Assembly: GCF_003812745.1 (NCBI RefSeq)
Contig: NZ_CP033831.1
Location: 4,030,001-4,094,000 of the forward strand
Source of the DNA: Serratia sp. FDAARGOS_506
GTDB lineage: Bacteria > Pseudomonadota > Gammaproteobacteria > Enterobacterales > Enterobacteriaceae
Reading direction: 5' to 3'
DNA length: 64,000 nucleotides
In this document: positions 1-10,614 of the stretch, one piece after another
Layout of the letters: each line of letters opens with the position of its first letter
Position numbering within the stretch: position 1 is the stretch's first letter
The notes under the pieces: model-generated
Seen by the model: only the letters and a program-made list of their open reading frames with translations
Databases searched by the model: none
What the model was told of the DNA's origin: nothing
Program-made: the position numbers and the translations under genes

Positions 1-208
1 GAATGCGTTTGACGCCCAGCAGGCGCTCTTCGCGCACCGGTGAAAACAGCGGCATGCGCGCGCCGCTGTGCACATGCAGCAGTTGGTTGACGAAGGCGGT
101 GATAAAGGCGGTTTTGCCGCTGCGGCTCAGGCCGGTCACCGCCAGGCGCAGATGGCGATCCATTCCGCGGTTGACCAGCGAGGTTAACTCATTTTGCAGT
201 CGTTTCAT
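1..208 (-). CDS. ycjX: YcjX-family P-loop protein, N-terminal part (runs off the window)
   Basis: Only the first 69 codons are present; the gene continues beyond base 1. The visible part has a Walker A-like P-loop (GLSRSGKTAF), as in the YcjX family of predicted nucleotide-binding proteins. The ATG at 208 follows a strong AAGGAGAG ribosome site. The gene overlaps the end of pspD by about 20 bases, so the two should be translationally coupled. In Yersinia and relatives ycjX and ycjF are the last genes of the psp operon, and this order matches. The biochemical role of YcjX is poorly known; membership of the phage-shock response is inferred from the operon. Confidence 0.85.
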   Translation of the reverse strand, partial: MKRLQNELTSLVNRGMDRHLRLAVTGLSRSGKTAFITAFVNQLLHVHSGARMPLFSPVREERLLGVKRI

Positions 209-455
209 TGCTCTCCTTGACGTAACGCCCGAATGCCTTGTTCAGGCCTTTACGGAACAGCGGTTCCAGCACCAGCGCCAACACGAAGCGCACCGGTTTG
301 CGGCCGACGGTCTTCAACAGCCAGCCGGCTGCGCCCGCCGGGCCATAGTTCAATAACGCTATGATGATGACTTTAGCCAATGTCTTCAACATTGCCGCCG
401 CTCCTCGTTTAAATCCACCCGTTCTGGCGGTGTTCGCGACATCGATTTTATTCAT
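189..455 (-). CDS. pspD: phage shock protein D, small membrane-associated protein
   Basis: An 88-residue protein if the ATG at 455 is used. That start is chosen because GGAGGG lies 8 bases upstream; the reading frame is open further but has no comparable ribosome site. The stretch NYGPAGAAGWLLK and the following basic and hydrophobic segment match E. coli PspD (73 residues), with a longer N-terminus here. PspD is a peripheral inner-membrane protein co-expressed with PspA. The gene is in the pspABCD-ycjX order and its end overlaps ycjX. Confidence 0.85.
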   Translation of the reverse strand: MNKIDVANTARTGGFKRGAAAMLKTLAKVIIIALLNYGPAGAAGWLLKTVGRKPVRFVLALVLEPLFRKGLNKAFGRYVKESNETTAK

Positions 456-552
456 GACAATGCCCTCCGGCACAAGACGATTAAGGTTACATTCAACGGG
501 ATAACGGCGGCGAAGATGCCCGGCCAACTCAGGCCGGGTATCGCAAGAAGGG

Positions 553-912
553 TTACAGCTTGCGGAAACGGCTCTGTACGCCGAAAGTATCGGACGTCAC
601 GTAACGCTCGACCTGACGCAGCTGCTGTTCGCCGCTGCCCAGCTCATACTCCAGCTGATCGAGAAGCTGGCGCGGCGTCTTCTGATGCTCGCCTTCGAAA
701 CGGCTGGCCGGCGCTTCGTCCAACACGAATACCAGCGCGATATAGGCCACCAGCGTGAAGAAGAACAGCCCGAAGAACAGCGACAGCACCACCATCACGC
801 GGATCAGGCGCACCGGCACGTCGAAATAGTGGGCCAAACCGGCGCAGACGCCTTTCACCATGCCTTCTTCGGGTACGCGATAAAGCTTTTTACTGCCCAG
901 CGTCGTGCTCAT
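553..912 (-). CDS. pspC: phage shock protein C, membrane signal transducer
   Basis: A 119-residue protein, the same length as E. coli PspC. The N-terminal part (LYRVPEEGMVKGVCAGLAHY) is the typical PspC domain. It is followed by one hydrophobic membrane segment around residues 40-65 and a C-terminal part with a leucine-rich amphipathic stretch. PspC works with PspB to sense inner-membrane stress and to relieve PspA inhibition of PspF. The ATG at 912 is chosen over the preceding TTG because it overlaps the pspB stop as ATGA. Confidence 0.95.
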   Translation of the reverse strand: MSTTLGSKKLYRVPEEGMVKGVCAGLAHYFDVPVRLIRVMVVLSLFFGLFFFTLVAYIALVFVLDEAPASRFEGEHQKTPRQLLDQLEYELGSGEQQLRQVERYVTSDTFGVQSRFRKL

Positions 913-1139
913 CAAGACTGTCTCCAGTTCGGGTGTTCCGCATCGAGGATCTCTTCCAGCGCCTGAATACGTTCACGCATGCGTTTGGCGTCTTCCGCCA
1001 GCTGCGCCAGGCGCTGCATTTCTTGCTGACTCAGTTGGATGCCGGTCTGCTGCCGATTGCTGTAATGCAGCCAAAGCCAAATCGGCGCGACAAACAGCAC
1101 GAAAATTGTCAGCGGAATGGCAAGTAATAAAGCACTCAT
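912..1139 (-). CDS. pspB: phage shock protein B, membrane signal partner of PspC
   Basis: A 75-residue protein with an N-terminal transmembrane helix (residues about 4-25) and a C-terminal coiled-coil stretch rich in Glu, Arg and Leu, as in E. coli PspB (74 residues). PspB binds PspC and helps sequester PspA when the proton-motive force is damaged. The ATG at 1139 follows AAGGA. Its stop overlaps the pspC start. Confidence 0.95.
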   Translation of the reverse strand: MSALLLAIPLTIFVLFVAPIWLWLHYSNRQQTGIQLSQQEMQRLAQLAEDAKRMRERIQALEEILDAEHPNWRQS

Positions 1140-1202
1140 TGTTATTCCTTCTTATCGGATCCTGGGTAGGCGGCCACCTCCGGCGTGTGGCCGCGGCTCG
1201 CC

Positions 1203-1868
1203 TTACTCTGAGCGGTTCATCTTGGCTTTCAGCGCCGCCAGTTGCTCACTGATCGCGTCGTCGGCCTTCAGCTCGGCAAACTCTTGGTCCAAGGACTTCT
1301 TTTTACCGAGGCTGATGCTTTCCGCCTCGGCTTCCATATGGTCGATGCGACGCTCGAACTGCTCGAAACGCGCCATCGCCTCATCCAGCTTGCCGCTGTC
1401 GAGCTGGCGGCGCACTTCGCGCGAGGAAGACGCGGCCTGATGGCGCAGCGCCAGCGCCTGCTGCCGCGCGCGGGTCTCGGTCAGCTTGTTTTCCAGCTCG
1501 CCGATTTCGCTCTTCATGCGCGCCAGCGTTTCTTCTACTGTAGCCACTTCCTGCGTCAGCGTGGCGATCAGATCGGCCACCTTTTGTTTTTCGATCAGCG
1601 CCGCACGGGCCAGATCTTCTTTATCTTTGCGCAGCGCCAGTTCGGCTTTTTCCTGCCAGTCGCTAATCTGGTTTTCACCCTGCTCGATGCGGCGCAGCAG
1701 CTGCTTTTTCTCCGCCAGCGCGCGCGCCGACGTAGAGCGAACTTCAACCAACGTGTCTTCCATCTCTTGGATCATCAACCGCACCAGCTTCTGCGGATCT
1801 TCCGCCTTGTCCAGCAAGGTGTTGATATTGGCGTTCACGATGTCGGCAAAACGAGAAAAAATACCCAT
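1203..1868 (-). CDS. pspA: phage shock protein A, PspF inhibitor and membrane-stabilising protein
   Basis: A 221-residue, almost entirely helical coiled-coil protein starting [20 protein letters not shown], essentially the E. coli PspA (222 residues) N-terminus with its amphipathic membrane-binding helix. PspA binds the activator PspF and blocks it under rest. Under envelope stress it moves to the inner membrane and oligomerises. It is the first gene of the operon; its ATG follows AGAGGAAG and it lies downstream of a sigma-54-type promoter at 1940-1955. Confidence 0.97.
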   Translation of the reverse strand: MGIFSRFADIVNANINTLLDKAEDPQKLVRLMIQEMEDTLVEVRSTSARALAEKKQLLRRIEQGENQISDWQEKAELALRKDKEDLARAALIEKQKVADLIATLTQEVATVEETLARMKSEIGELENKLTETRARQQALALRHQAASSSREVRRQLDSGKLDEAMARFEQFERRIDHMEAEAESISLGKKKSLDQEFAELKADDAISEQLAALKAKMNRSE

Positions 1869-1939
1869 AATTCACTTCCTCTTGGTTCTGATGGCGTCTG
1901 AAGCGCCGCGTTAAGTCGTACTGCTTGCCTGAAGATATA

Positions 1940-1955
1940 ATCAAAACCCGTGCCA
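1940..1955 (-). promoter_or_regulatory. sigma-54 promoter of the psp operon
   Basis: Read leftward, the sequence is TGGCAC, five bases, then TTGAT. This fits the -24 element exactly and the -12 element nearly (consensus TGGCAC-N5-TTGCA). It lies about 70 bases before the pspA start, between pspA and the divergent pspF, where the E. coli psp promoter is found. PspF would bind upstream of it, in the rest of the 184-base intergenic gap. Confidence 0.85.
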
Positions 1956-2052
1956 ACTTTTATTTCATTGAAAAAAAAGACTATTATTTTTTTGACTCTC
2001 TGTGTGCTTGCTGTAGAGTGATTATTTTCACTAAACATTGGCGAATTTCATC

Positions 2053-3060
2053 ATGAATGAGCAGCCAGAGAATTTGTTGGGCGAAGCGAACGCCTTTGTC
2101 GACGTCCTGGAGCAAGTCTCCCAGGTCGCCAAGCTGAACAAACCGGTGCTGGTGATCGGCGAGCGCGGCACCGGCAAGGAGCTGATCGCCCACCGTCTGC
2201 ACTACCTCTCCAACCGCTGGCAAGGGCCGTTTATCTCGCTTAACTGCGCGGCGTTGAATGAAAACCTGCTGGATTCCGAACTGTTCGGCCACGAGGCCGG
2301 CGCCTTTACCGGCGCCCAAAAGCGCCATCTGGGGCGCTTCGAGCGCGCCGACGGCGGCACGCTGTTTCTCGATGAGCTGGCGACCGCGCCGATGCTGGTG
2401 CAGGAAAAATTGCTGCGGGTGATCGAATACGGCCAGCTGGAGCGCGTGGGTGGCAGCCAGCCGCTGCGGGTGGATGTGCGCCTGGTGTGCGCCACCAACG
2501 ACGATCTGCCGGCGCTGGCGGCGGCGGGCAAGTTCCGCGCCGATCTGCTGGATCGGCTGGCGTTCGACGTGGTGCAGCTGCCGCCGCTGCGCCAACGGCG
2601 GCCCGATATCATGCTGTTGGCCGAGCATTTCGCCATTCAAATGTGCCGCGAGCTGGCGCTGCCGCTGTTTCCCGGCTTTACCGAGCATGCCAGGCGAACG
2701 CTGCTCGAGTATGGCTGGCCGGGCAACGTGCGCGAACTGAAAAACGTGGTGGAGCGCTCGGTTTATCGCCACGGCGACAGCGACAGCCCGCTGGACGACA
2801 TCGTCATTAACCCGTTTGCACCACGCGAGGCCACGCCGGTCGCGCCCGTTCCTGAAGACGCCGGCGCGTTACCGCCGCTGCCGCTGGATTTGAAACACTG
2901 GCAGCAGGAGCAGGAGAAGGCATTGATCGAAGCGGCGCTGCAGCAGGGGCGCTTCAATCAGCGCAAGGCGGCGCAGCTGCTGGGGCTCACCTACCACCAG
3001 CTGCGCGGCATGCTGAAAAAGCATGCGCTGCTGCAAAACGGCGAAGTGGACGAGGAATAA
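2053..3060 (+). CDS. pspF: PspF, sigma-54 enhancer-binding activator of the psp operon
   Basis: The protein is 335 residues if the ATG at 2053 is used; a TTG at 2038 would add five residues. It has an AAA+ sigma-54 activation domain with Walker A (GERGTGKE), the GAFTGA loop that contacts sigma-54 (ELFGHEAGAFTGAQ), Walker B (GGTLFLDE) and an arginine-finger region. A C-terminal helix-turn-helix follows (residues about 300-330, KAAQLLGLTYHQLRGML). There is no N-terminal receiver domain, as expected for PspF, which is controlled by PspA binding instead. It is divergent from pspA. Confidence 0.95.
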   Translation: MNEQPENLLGEANAFVDVLEQVSQVAKLNKPVLVIGERGTGKELIAHRLHYLSNRWQGPFISLNCAALNENLLDSELFGHEAGAFTGAQKRHLGRFERADGGTLFLDELATAPMLVQEKLLRVIEYGQLERVGGSQPLRVDVRLVCATNDDLPALAAAGKFRADLLDRLAFDVVQLPPLRQRRPDIMLLAEHFAIQMCRELALPLFPGFTEHARRTLLEYGWPGNVRELKNVVERSVYRHGDSDSPLDDIVINPFAPREATPVAPVPEDAGALPPLPLDLKHWQQEQEKALIEAALQQGRFNQRKAAQLLGLTYHQLRGMLKKHALLQNGEVDEE

Positions 3061-3065
3061 CAGGT

Positions 3066-3094
3066 AAAAAAAAAGCCAGCACCCGAGCTGGCTT
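3066..3094 (-). terminator. Rho-independent terminator of RyhB
   Basis: Perfect 8-bp stem AAGCCAGC/GCTGGCTT (3087-3094 with 3073-3080), a six-base loop, and a T-run on the minus strand (3066-3074 are all A on the plus strand). The T-run is on the minus-strand side, so it serves RyhB rather than pspF. Confidence 0.9.
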
Positions 3095-3175
3095 AAAAAA
3101 CACTGGAAGCAATGTGAGCAATGTCGTGCCTTCCACATCAGAGCCGCAAACTGTGGCCTTCCGTGAACTGCCAGG
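3068..3175 (-). ncRNA. ryhB: RyhB iron-stress small RNA
   Basis: Read leftward, the gap between pspF and zigA contains CGACATTGCTCACATTGC followed by TTCCAG. This is the conserved base-pairing core of RyhB. It is followed by a stem (AAGCCAGC/GCTGGCTT) and a run of nine T, matching the RyhB terminator. A -10 hexamer TATTAT at 3181-3186 and a -35-like TTTACA upstream, with a Fur-box-like sequence between them, place the start near 3175 (about 107 nt; E. coli RyhB is 90 nt). RyhB is an Hfq-dependent RNA that turns down iron-using proteins when iron is scarce. The 5' end is an estimate. Confidence 0.9.
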
Positions 3176-3179
3176 CGAT

Positions 3180-3198
3180 GATAATAGTTATCAGTATC
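3180..3198. promoter_or_regulatory. Fur box over the RyhB promoter
   Basis: The 19-mer GATAATAGTTATCAGTATC matches the Fur consensus GATAATGATAATCATTATC at 15 of 19 positions by eye. It overlaps the predicted -10/-35 spacer of the RyhB promoter, so iron-loaded Fur would block RyhB transcription. Confidence 0.75.
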
Positions 3199-3253
3199 GT
3201 CTGTAAAGCACTTTGTTGAGAATTTTTCTCATTACCACACGAAGATTGCGCAA

Positions 3254-4441
<1,188 letters not shown>

Positions 4442-4451
4442 GGGAGCCTCA

Positions 4452-5012
4452 TTAAAATTCATTGCGTAATGCCTGATAGCCGCGCACCAGTTCGACGTTG
4501 GTGGCGGCCACTTCTTCGGAAAATTGCAGCGCGCCGCGATCGACCTGGCGATAGCGCGACAGGTCGCTGTCCGGCCCCACGCGCTCGGTCGACGGGATAT
4601 AGCGGTCTTCCGGCAGCGTCACGCCGTCCACCACCGCGTTGTAGCGCACCACGCAGCCGGACTGGATGTGGCAGTTGAACAGTACGCTGTTGAAACCGAT
4701 AAATACCCGATCGTCGATGCGGCACGGGCCGTGAACGATGGCGCGGTGGGCGATCGAGCTATAACGGCCAATGGTGACCGCCGCCCCACTCTTGGAGTGG
4801 ATCACCACGCCGTCCTGAATATTGGAGTGCGAGCCGATGACGATCGGCTCCATGTCGCCGGTGGCGTTCAACTCGTCGGCGCGGATCACCGCATAAGGGC
4901 CGACGTAGACGAAATCTTCGACGATCACCCGGCCGCAAATAATGGCGGTGGGGTCGATGTAGGCCAGCGGTGAGACCTGCGGCAGATGGCCGCTGGGGTT
5001 TTTACGCAGCAT
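4452..5012 (-). CDS. gamma-class carbonic-anhydrase-like hexapeptide-repeat protein (Zur-linked paralogue)
   Basis: A 186-residue left-handed beta-helix protein. Hexapeptide-type repeats run through residues about 15-140, and conserved His residues ([17 protein letters not shown]) look like gamma-carbonic-anhydrase metal ligands. The gene overlaps folE2 by 11 bases and is followed closely by zigA, so it is co-transcribed with both. Such paralogues occur in Zur regulons and are thought to replace or protect an activity when zinc is short. Whether this one is an active carbonic anhydrase cannot be judged from sequence alone. Confidence 0.8.
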   Translation of the reverse strand: MLRKNPSGHLPQVSPLAYIDPTAIICGRVIVEDFVYVGPYAVIRADELNATGDMEPIVIGSHSNIQDGVVIHSKSGAAVTIGRYSSIAHRAIVHGPCRIDDRVFIGFNSVLFNCHIQSGCVVRYNAVVDGVTLPEDRYIPSTERVGPDSDLSRYRQVDRGALQFSEEVAATNVELVRGYQALRNEF

Positions 5013-5928
5013 GATTCGCCCCTCGCCAGCTCAGCTCCGCGACCGCATTGTGGGCATGCAGACTCTCCTGATGCTCGACGCGCAGTGAGAAGGCGCGGTA
5101 ATCACACTGGCTGCGCAGCATGCGATACAGGCGCCGCGCAGCATCCTCGCAAAACATCAGGTTCTGACCGTTGGCCAACGCGAAGGCCTGCTCGTCGCTA
5201 CGTTTCACCAGCGTTTGTACCGGCGTGCCCAGCGCGTGTTCGATGCGGTCGATCAATTTCACCGGTTCGAACGCCCGTTCATTCTCGGGCGTCACGGTGA
5301 CCCAGGCCCAGCTGCGCTGGCTGTGAGGGGTGGCCGGCATTCCCTGCTCCAACAGCCACTCGCTCACCTGCCGTTGGCTGACCCGCTCCGCCGCCTGTTC
5401 AAAATCAAACTGAAACTGTTGCTGCGCCAACTGACGGCTGAGCGCCGCCGAACTCGGACAGGTAGAGGAGTAAGGCACGCCGACGGTCAGCGCCAGCGTC
5501 AGCGTGTTCGTCAGGGTCGCCTCGATGCGCAGCGGGTAAGCCTTCCAGCCGCGCTGCGGTGACAGCAACGCCGGGCGCGACAGCAGCAGTTCGCCGCTGA
5601 TCGCCAGTTTGGCGCGATCGCTGTATTCCGGCTGCGAATCCAGAAAGGCCTGTAGCGTGCGGCCGATGCGCTGCGGCGTCAGCTCGCCCTGCGTCAATTC
5701 GTCCAGCGCCAGATACAGCCGCGACATGTGAATACCGCGCTCGCCCGCCGCTTCAGCGCGCAGGTTAATACCGGCGTCGACCTTGGCCATCAATGGTTTG
5801 CCGGCCAGCTCCAGCGGCAGTGCGATCCCTTGCATCCCGACCCAATCGAGCCCGACATCACTCATTTCGCCGCGCCATGCCTGAGCGTCCGGCAGCGAAC
5901 GGCGTGGTGGAAGTGCAACTTCGTTCAT
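5002..5928 (-). CDS. folE2: GTP cyclohydrolase IB (FolE2), zinc-independent replacement for FolE
   Basis: A 308-residue protein with the FolE2 hallmarks ERGIHMSR (residues about 63-70) and the conserved active-site cysteine in YSSTCPSS (C157). FolE2 converts GTP to dihydroneopterin triphosphate at the start of folate and queuosine synthesis. Unlike zinc-dependent FolE it can use other metals. First gene of the operon, with AGGGGA before its ATG and a Zur box 50 bases upstream. This predicts expression during zinc starvation. Confidence 0.93.
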   Translation of the reverse strand: MNEVALPPRRSLPDAQAWRGEMSDVGLDWVGMQGIALPLELAGKPLMAKVDAGINLRAEAAGERGIHMSRLYLALDELTQGELTPQRIGRTLQAFLDSQPEYSDRAKLAISGELLLSRPALLSPQRGWKAYPLRIEATLTNTLTLALTVGVPYSSTCPSSAALSRQLAQQQFQFDFEQAAERVSQRQVSEWLLEQGMPATPHSQRSWAWVTVTPENERAFEPVKLIDRIEHALGTPVQTLVKRSDEQAFALANGQNLMFCEDAARRLYRMLRSQCDYRAFSLRVEHQESLHAHNAVAELSWRGANHAA

Positions 5929-5977
5929 ACATCCCCTTGCGTTATTGTGACTTTGCCGGGGAACGGTATCATGATTT

Positions 5978-5992
5978 TGTTATGTTATAACA
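5978..5992. promoter_or_regulatory. Zur operator of the folE2 operon
   Basis: TGTTATGTTATAACA matches the gamma-proteobacterial Zur core TGTTATA-N-TATAACA with one mismatch. It sits 50 bases before folE2 and about 140 bases before the divergent sapA. The three genes downstream of folE2's promoter are all zinc-sparing types, which supports the call. Confidence 0.85.
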
Positions 5993-6132
5993 TATCAAAT
6001 AAGATTTTTTTCACGCCGTTGGACGGCCTGATTAATCAAGTCGCAGAAAACTCAGCGATTTTGCTCAATGGATTGGGCTGCCGGTCAGAGTGCGATACAC
6101 TAACGCTATTGCTGATTAACCCATGAGCCTCT

Positions 6133-7782
6133 ATGCGTGGTTTACCCTTTTGGATATTGTCGTTGTGCCTGACGGGCTCCGCCCTGGCCGCGACAACACC
6201 GCCCGCGCCCAGCGCGGCGCCGCTGCCGGACATTCGCCAGAGCGGCTTTGTTTATTGCGTCAGCGGCATACTGAATACCTTTAACCCGCAAATGGCCAGC
6301 AGCGGCCTGACGGTAGATACCCTGGCCGCCCAGCTGTACGATCGCCTGTTGGATGTCGATCCCTACACCTACCGGCTGATCCCCGAGCTGGCCCAAAGCT
6401 GGGAAGTGCTGGACAACGGCGCCACCTACCGCTTCCATCTGCGCAAAGACGTGCCGTTCCAGACCACCGCCTGGTTCACGCCTACCCGCAAGATGAACGC
6501 CGACGACGTGGTGTTCAGCTTCGCGCGCGTATTTGACCAGAAACACCCGTATCACGACGTCAACGGCGGCGAATACCCCTATTTCGACAGCCTGCAGTTC
6601 GGCGATTCGGTGCAGAGTGTGAGAAAGCTCGACGACTACACGGTGGAGATTCGCCTGCAGTCGCCGGACGCCTCGTTCCTGTGGCACCTGGCGACCCACT
6701 ACGCGCCGGTGCTATCCGCCGAATACGCCGACACGCTGACGCGCGAAGGCCACCAGGAGCTGATCGACCGTGAGCCGGTCGGCAGCGGCCCGTTCCTGCT
6801 CAACGAATACCGCTCGGGGCAATATATTCGCCTGGCGCGCAACGCCGCCTACTGGAAAGGCCTGCCGCGCATGCCGCAGGTGGTGATCGATCTGGGCGCC
6901 GGCGGCACCGGCCGCCTTTCCAAGCTGCTGACCGGCGAATGCGACGTGTTGGCCTATCCGGCGGCCAGCCAGCTGTCTATCCTGCGCGACGATCCGCGCC
7001 TGCGCCTGACGCTGCGCCCGGGGATGAACATCGCCTACCTGGCGTTCAACACCCGCAAACCGCCGCTCGACAACCTCAACGTGCGCCAGGCGATCTCGCT
7101 GGCGATCAATAACCAGCGGTTGATGCAGTCGATCTATTACGGTACGGCGGAAACCGCCGCCTCGATCCTGCCGCGAGCCTCCTGGGCCTATGACAACGAC
7201 GCGCATGTCACCGAATACGATCCGGCCAAATCGCGCGAAATGCTGCGGCAGGCCGGCGTCGGCCAGCTGAACCTGAAGCTGTGGGTGCCGACCGCTTCGC
7301 AGTCTTACAACCCGAGCCCGCTGAAAACCGCCGAGCTGATTCAGGCCGATCTCGGCCAGGTGGGCATCAACGTCACCATCGTGCCGGTAGAGGGCCGCTT
7401 CCAGGAGGCGCGCCTGATGGAGATGAACCACGATCTGACCCTGACCGGCTGGGCCACCGACAGCAACGACCCGGACAGCTTCTTCCGGCCGCTGCTGAGC
7501 TGCGCGGCAATCCGTTCGCAAACCAACTATGCTCACTGGTGTGACCCGGGCTTCGATGAGGTGCTGCAGAATGCGCTGCTGTCGCAGCAGCTGTCTCAGC
7601 GCATCGACAATTACCGCAAAGCGCAGAAAATCCTCGAGCAGCAACTGCCGGTGCTGCCGCTGGCCTCTTCCCTGCGGCTGCAGGCCTACCGCTACGACAT
7701 CAAGGGATTGGTGCTGAGCCCGTTCGGCAACGCCTCGTTCGCCGGGGTGTACCGTGAATCCGCGCCGGAGGTGAAAAAGTGA
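6133..7782 (+). CDS. sapA: SapA, periplasmic peptide-binding protein of the Sap ABC transporter
   Basis: A 549-residue family-5 solute-binding protein with an N-terminal signal peptide (about 19 residues, ending GSALA). It is close throughout to E. coli SapA, for example [13 protein letters not shown] and NADDVVFSF. SapA binds cationic antimicrobial peptides, and in some bacteria haem, and delivers them to SapBC. The stop overlaps the sapB start (GTGA), so translation is coupled. First gene of sapABCDF. Confidence 0.95.
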   Translation: MRGLPFWILSLCLTGSALAATTPPAPSAAPLPDIRQSGFVYCVSGILNTFNPQMASSGLTVDTLAAQLYDRLLDVDPYTYRLIPELAQSWEVLDNGATYRFHLRKDVPFQTTAWFTPTRKMNADDVVFSFARVFDQKHPYHDVNGGEYPYFDSLQFGDSVQSVRKLDDYTVEIRLQSPDASFLWHLATHYAPVLSAEYADTLTREGHQELIDREPVGSGPFLLNEYRSGQYIRLARNAAYWKGLPRMPQVVIDLGAGGTGRLSKLLTGECDVLAYPAASQLSILRDDPRLRLTLRPGMNIAYLAFNTRKPPLDNLNVRQAISLAINNQRLMQSIYYGTAETAASILPRASWAYDNDAHVTEYDPAKSREMLRQAGVGQLNLKLWVPTASQSYNPSPLKTAELIQADLGQVGINVTIVPVEGRFQEARLMEMNHDLTLTGWATDSNDPDSFFRPLLSCAAIRSQTNYAHWCDPGFDEVLQNALLSQQLSQRIDNYRKAQKILEQQLPVLPLASSLRLQAYRYDIKGLVLSPFGNASFAGVYRESAPEVKK

Positions 7783-8744
7783 TTATCTTTACCCTGCGCC
7801 GCATTTTGCTGCTGCTGATCACGCTGTTCTTCCTGACGCTGGTCAGCTTCAGCCTGAGTTATTTCACGCCGCGCGCGCCGCTGAACGGCGCCGCCCTGCT
7901 GGACGCCTATCAGTTCTACTTCGTCAGCCTGCTGCACTGGGACTTCGGCGTCTCCAGCATCAACGGTCAGGCGATCAGCGAACAGCTGCGCGAAGTGTTC
8001 CCGGCTACCATGGAATTGTGCCTGCTGGCCTTCGCTCTGGCGTTGTTTATCGGCATTCCGCTGGGCATCATCGCCGGCGTGCTGCGCGGCAAGTGGCAGG
8101 ACACCGCCATCAGCACCTTCGCGCTGCTGGGCTTCTCGATGCCGGTGTTCTGGCTGGCGCTGCTGCTGATGCTGTTCTTCTCGCTGCATCTGGGCTGGCT
8201 GCCGGTTTCCGGCCGTTTCGACCTGCTGTATCAGGTGAAGCCGATCACCGGTTTCGCGCTGATCGACGCCTGGCTGTCGGACTCGCCGTACCGCGCCGAG
8301 ATGATCGGCAGCGCCCTGCGCCACATGATCCTGCCGATCGCCGCGCTGGCGGTGGCGCCCACCACCGAAGTGGTGCGCCTGATGCGCATCAGCACCGACG
8401 ACGTGCTGAGCCAAAACTACATCAAGGCCGCCGCCACCCGCGGCCTGTCGCGCTTCACCATCATTCGCCGGCACGTGTTGCACAATGCGCTGCCGCCGAT
8501 CATCCCCAAACTGGGGCTGCAGTTCTCCACCATGCTCACGCTGGCGATGATCACTGAAGTGGTGTTCAGCTGGCCGGGCCTCGGCCGGTGGCTGATCAAC
8601 GCCATTCGCCAGCAGGACTATGCGGCGATCTCCGCCGGCGTCATGGTGGTCGGCACGCTGGTGATCACCATTAACGTCCTGGCCGACATTCTGGGTGCGG
8701 CAACCAACCCGCTGAAACATAAGGAATGGTATGCCCTTCGATAA
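7779..8744 (+). CDS. sapB: SapB, inner-membrane permease of the Sap transporter
   Basis: A 321-residue permease with several hydrophobic helices and the inner-membrane EAA-type loop (around [20 protein letters not shown]). The start is GTG, overlapping the sapA TGA stop by four bases. It forms the channel with SapC. The family relatives are the DppB/OppB permeases. Confidence 0.95.
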   Translation: MIIFTLRRILLLLITLFFLTLVSFSLSYFTPRAPLNGAALLDAYQFYFVSLLHWDFGVSSINGQAISEQLREVFPATMELCLLAFALALFIGIPLGIIAGVLRGKWQDTAISTFALLGFSMPVFWLALLLMLFFSLHLGWLPVSGRFDLLYQVKPITGFALIDAWLSDSPYRAEMIGSALRHMILPIAALAVAPTTEVVRLMRISTDDVLSQNYIKAAATRGLSRFTIIRRHVLHNALPPIIPKLGLQFSTMLTLAMITEVVFSWPGLGRWLINAIRQQDYAAISAGVMVVGTLVITINVLADILGAATNPLKHKEWYALR

Positions 8745-9621
8745 CGTATACCGCGAGAAAAAGATGCCGAGCCCGCTGCGCTACACCTGGCGGATTTTCT
8801 ACGGCGACGCGCTGGCGATGATCGGTTTTTACGGGGTGATCGCCCTGCTGCTGCTGTCACTGTTCGGCAGCCTGCTGGCGCCCTACGCGCTGGATCAGCA
8901 GTTCCTCGGCTATCAGCTGCTGCCGCCGTCCTGGTCGCGCTACGGCAATGTGTCGTTCTTTCTCGGCACCGACGATCTCGGGCGCGACATCCTCAGCCGT
9001 CTGTTGACCGGCACCGCCGCCACCTTCGGCTCTGCGCTGGCGGTGACGTTGGCCGCGGCGTTCTGCGGGGTGATCCTCGGCGTGTTCGCCGGCGTCACCC
9101 ACGGGCTGCGCTCGGCGGTGCTCAACCACATTCTCGATACCCTGCTGTCCATCCCGTCGCTGCTGCTGGCGATCGTGGTGGTGGCGTTTATCGGCCCCAA
9201 ACTTGAACACGCCATGCTGGCGGTGTGGCTCGCCTTGCTGCCGCGCATGGTGCGCACCATCTACAGCGCGGTGCACGACGAGCTGGAGAAAGAGTACGTG
9301 GTGGCGGCGCGGCTCGATGGGGCTTCCACGCTGCAGATCCTGTGGTACGCAGTGATGCCGAACATCGCGGCGGTGCTGGTGACCGAGTTCACCCGCGCGC
9401 TGTCGATGGCCATTTTGGATATCGCCGCGCTCGGCTTCCTCGATCTCGGCGCGCAGTTGCCTTCGCCTGAATGGGGAGCGATGCTCGGCGATTCGCTTGA
9501 GCTGGTGTACGTCGCCCCCTGGACGGTGATGCTGCCCGGCGCGGCCATTCTCGTCAGCGTGCTGCTGGTTAACCTGTTAGGCGACGGTATGCGCCGCGCA
9601 ATCAATGCCGGGGTGGAATAA
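8731..9621 (+). CDS. sapC: SapC, inner-membrane permease of the Sap transporter
   Basis: A 296-residue permease, close to E. coli SapC from the start ([11 protein letters not shown]) to the end (RRAINAGVE). It has about six hydrophobic helices and a conserved cytoplasmic loop ([17 protein letters not shown]). It overlaps sapB by 14 bases and sapD by one base, so the whole operon is tightly coupled. Confidence 0.95.
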   Translation: MPFDNVYREKKMPSPLRYTWRIFYGDALAMIGFYGVIALLLLSLFGSLLAPYALDQQFLGYQLLPPSWSRYGNVSFFLGTDDLGRDILSRLLTGTAATFGSALAVTLAAAFCGVILGVFAGVTHGLRSAVLNHILDTLLSIPSLLLAIVVVAFIGPKLEHAMLAVWLALLPRMVRTIYSAVHDELEKEYVVAARLDGASTLQILWYAVMPNIAAVLVTEFTRALSMAILDIAALGFLDLGAQLPSPEWGAMLGDSLELVYVAPWTVMLPGAAILVSVLLVNLLGDGMRRAINAGVE

Positions 9622-10613
9622 TGCCGTTACTCGATATCCGCAATCTGACGATTGAATTTATGACCGCCGAAGGGCCGGTCAAGGCGGTCGATCGCGTCAG
9701 CATGACGCTGACCGAGGGCGAGGTGCGCGGCCTGGTGGGCGAATCGGGCTCCGGCAAGAGCCTGATCGCCAAAGCCATCTGCGGCGTGACCAAAGACAAC
9801 TGGCGCGTCACCGCCGATCGCTTCCGCTTCGACGACATCGATCTGCTGCAGCTGAGCCCGCGCGAACGGCGCAGGCTGGTGGGCCACAACGTCTCGATGA
9901 TTTTCCAGGAACCGCAGTCTTGTCTCGATCCTTCCGAGAGCATCGGCCGCCAGCTGGCGCAGGCCATCCCGGGCTGGACTTACAAGGGACACTGGTGGCA
10001 GCGCTTCAACTGGCGCAAACGCCGCGCCATCGAACTGCTGCACCGCGTCGGCATCAAGGATCACGACGACATCATGGGCAGCTTCCCGTACGAGTTGACC
10101 GAAGGCGAGTGTCAGAAAGTGATGATCGCCATCGCGCTGGCCAACCAGCCGCGGCTGCTGATCGCCGATGAGCCGACCAACGCCATGGAGCCGACTACCC
10201 AGGCACAGATTTTCCGCCTGTTGGCACGCCTCAATCAGAACAACAACACCACCATTCTGCTGATCAGCCACGATTTGCAGATGATGAGCAAGTGGGCCGA
10301 CCGGGTGAACGTGCTGTACTGTGGGCAAACGGTAGAAAGCGCCCAGTGCGAAGAGCTGCTGGCCGCGCCGCACCACCCTTACACCCAGGCGCTGATCCGC
10401 GCCATGCCTGACTTCGGCCGCTCGCTGCCGCACAAGAGCCGGTTGAACACGCTGCCGGGCGCTATTCCTTCGCTGGAACACCTGCCTATCGGCTGCCGCC
10501 TGGGGCCGCGCTGCCCTTACGCGCAGAAGAAATGCATCGAAACGCCGCGCCTGCGCCCGGTCAAGAACCACTTCTTCGCCTGCCACTTCCCGCTCAACAT
10601 GGAGGAGCAATAA
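9621..10613 (+). CDS. sapD: SapD, ABC ATPase of the Sap transporter
   Basis: A 330-residue ABC ATPase with Walker [10 protein letters not shown], Walker B LLIADEPT and a C-terminal oligopeptide-transporter domain containing cysteines ([14 protein letters not shown]). The signature region reads [10 protein letters not shown] instead of the usual LSGGQ, as I recall for SapD of other enterobacteria. In E. coli SapD also supports potassium uptake through Trk. Confidence 0.94.
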   Translation: MPLLDIRNLTIEFMTAEGPVKAVDRVSMTLTEGEVRGLVGESGSGKSLIAKAICGVTKDNWRVTADRFRFDDIDLLQLSPRERRRLVGHNVSMIFQEPQSCLDPSESIGRQLAQAIPGWTYKGHWWQRFNWRKRRAIELLHRVGIKDHDDIMGSFPYELTEGECQKVMIAIALANQPRLLIADEPTNAMEPTTQAQIFRLLARLNQNNNTTILLISHDLQMMSKWADRVNVLYCGQTVESAQCEELLAAPHHPYTQALIRAMPDFGRSLPHKSRLNTLPGAIPSLEHLPIGCRLGPRCPYAQKKCIETPRLRPVKNHFFACHFPLNMEEQ

Positions 10614-10614
10614 C

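Noticed and set aside
2038-2055. TTG at 2038 as pspF start
   Set aside because: The ATG at 2053 gives an N-terminus in line with the family (NLLGEANAF soon after the start). There is no better ribosome site for the TTG.
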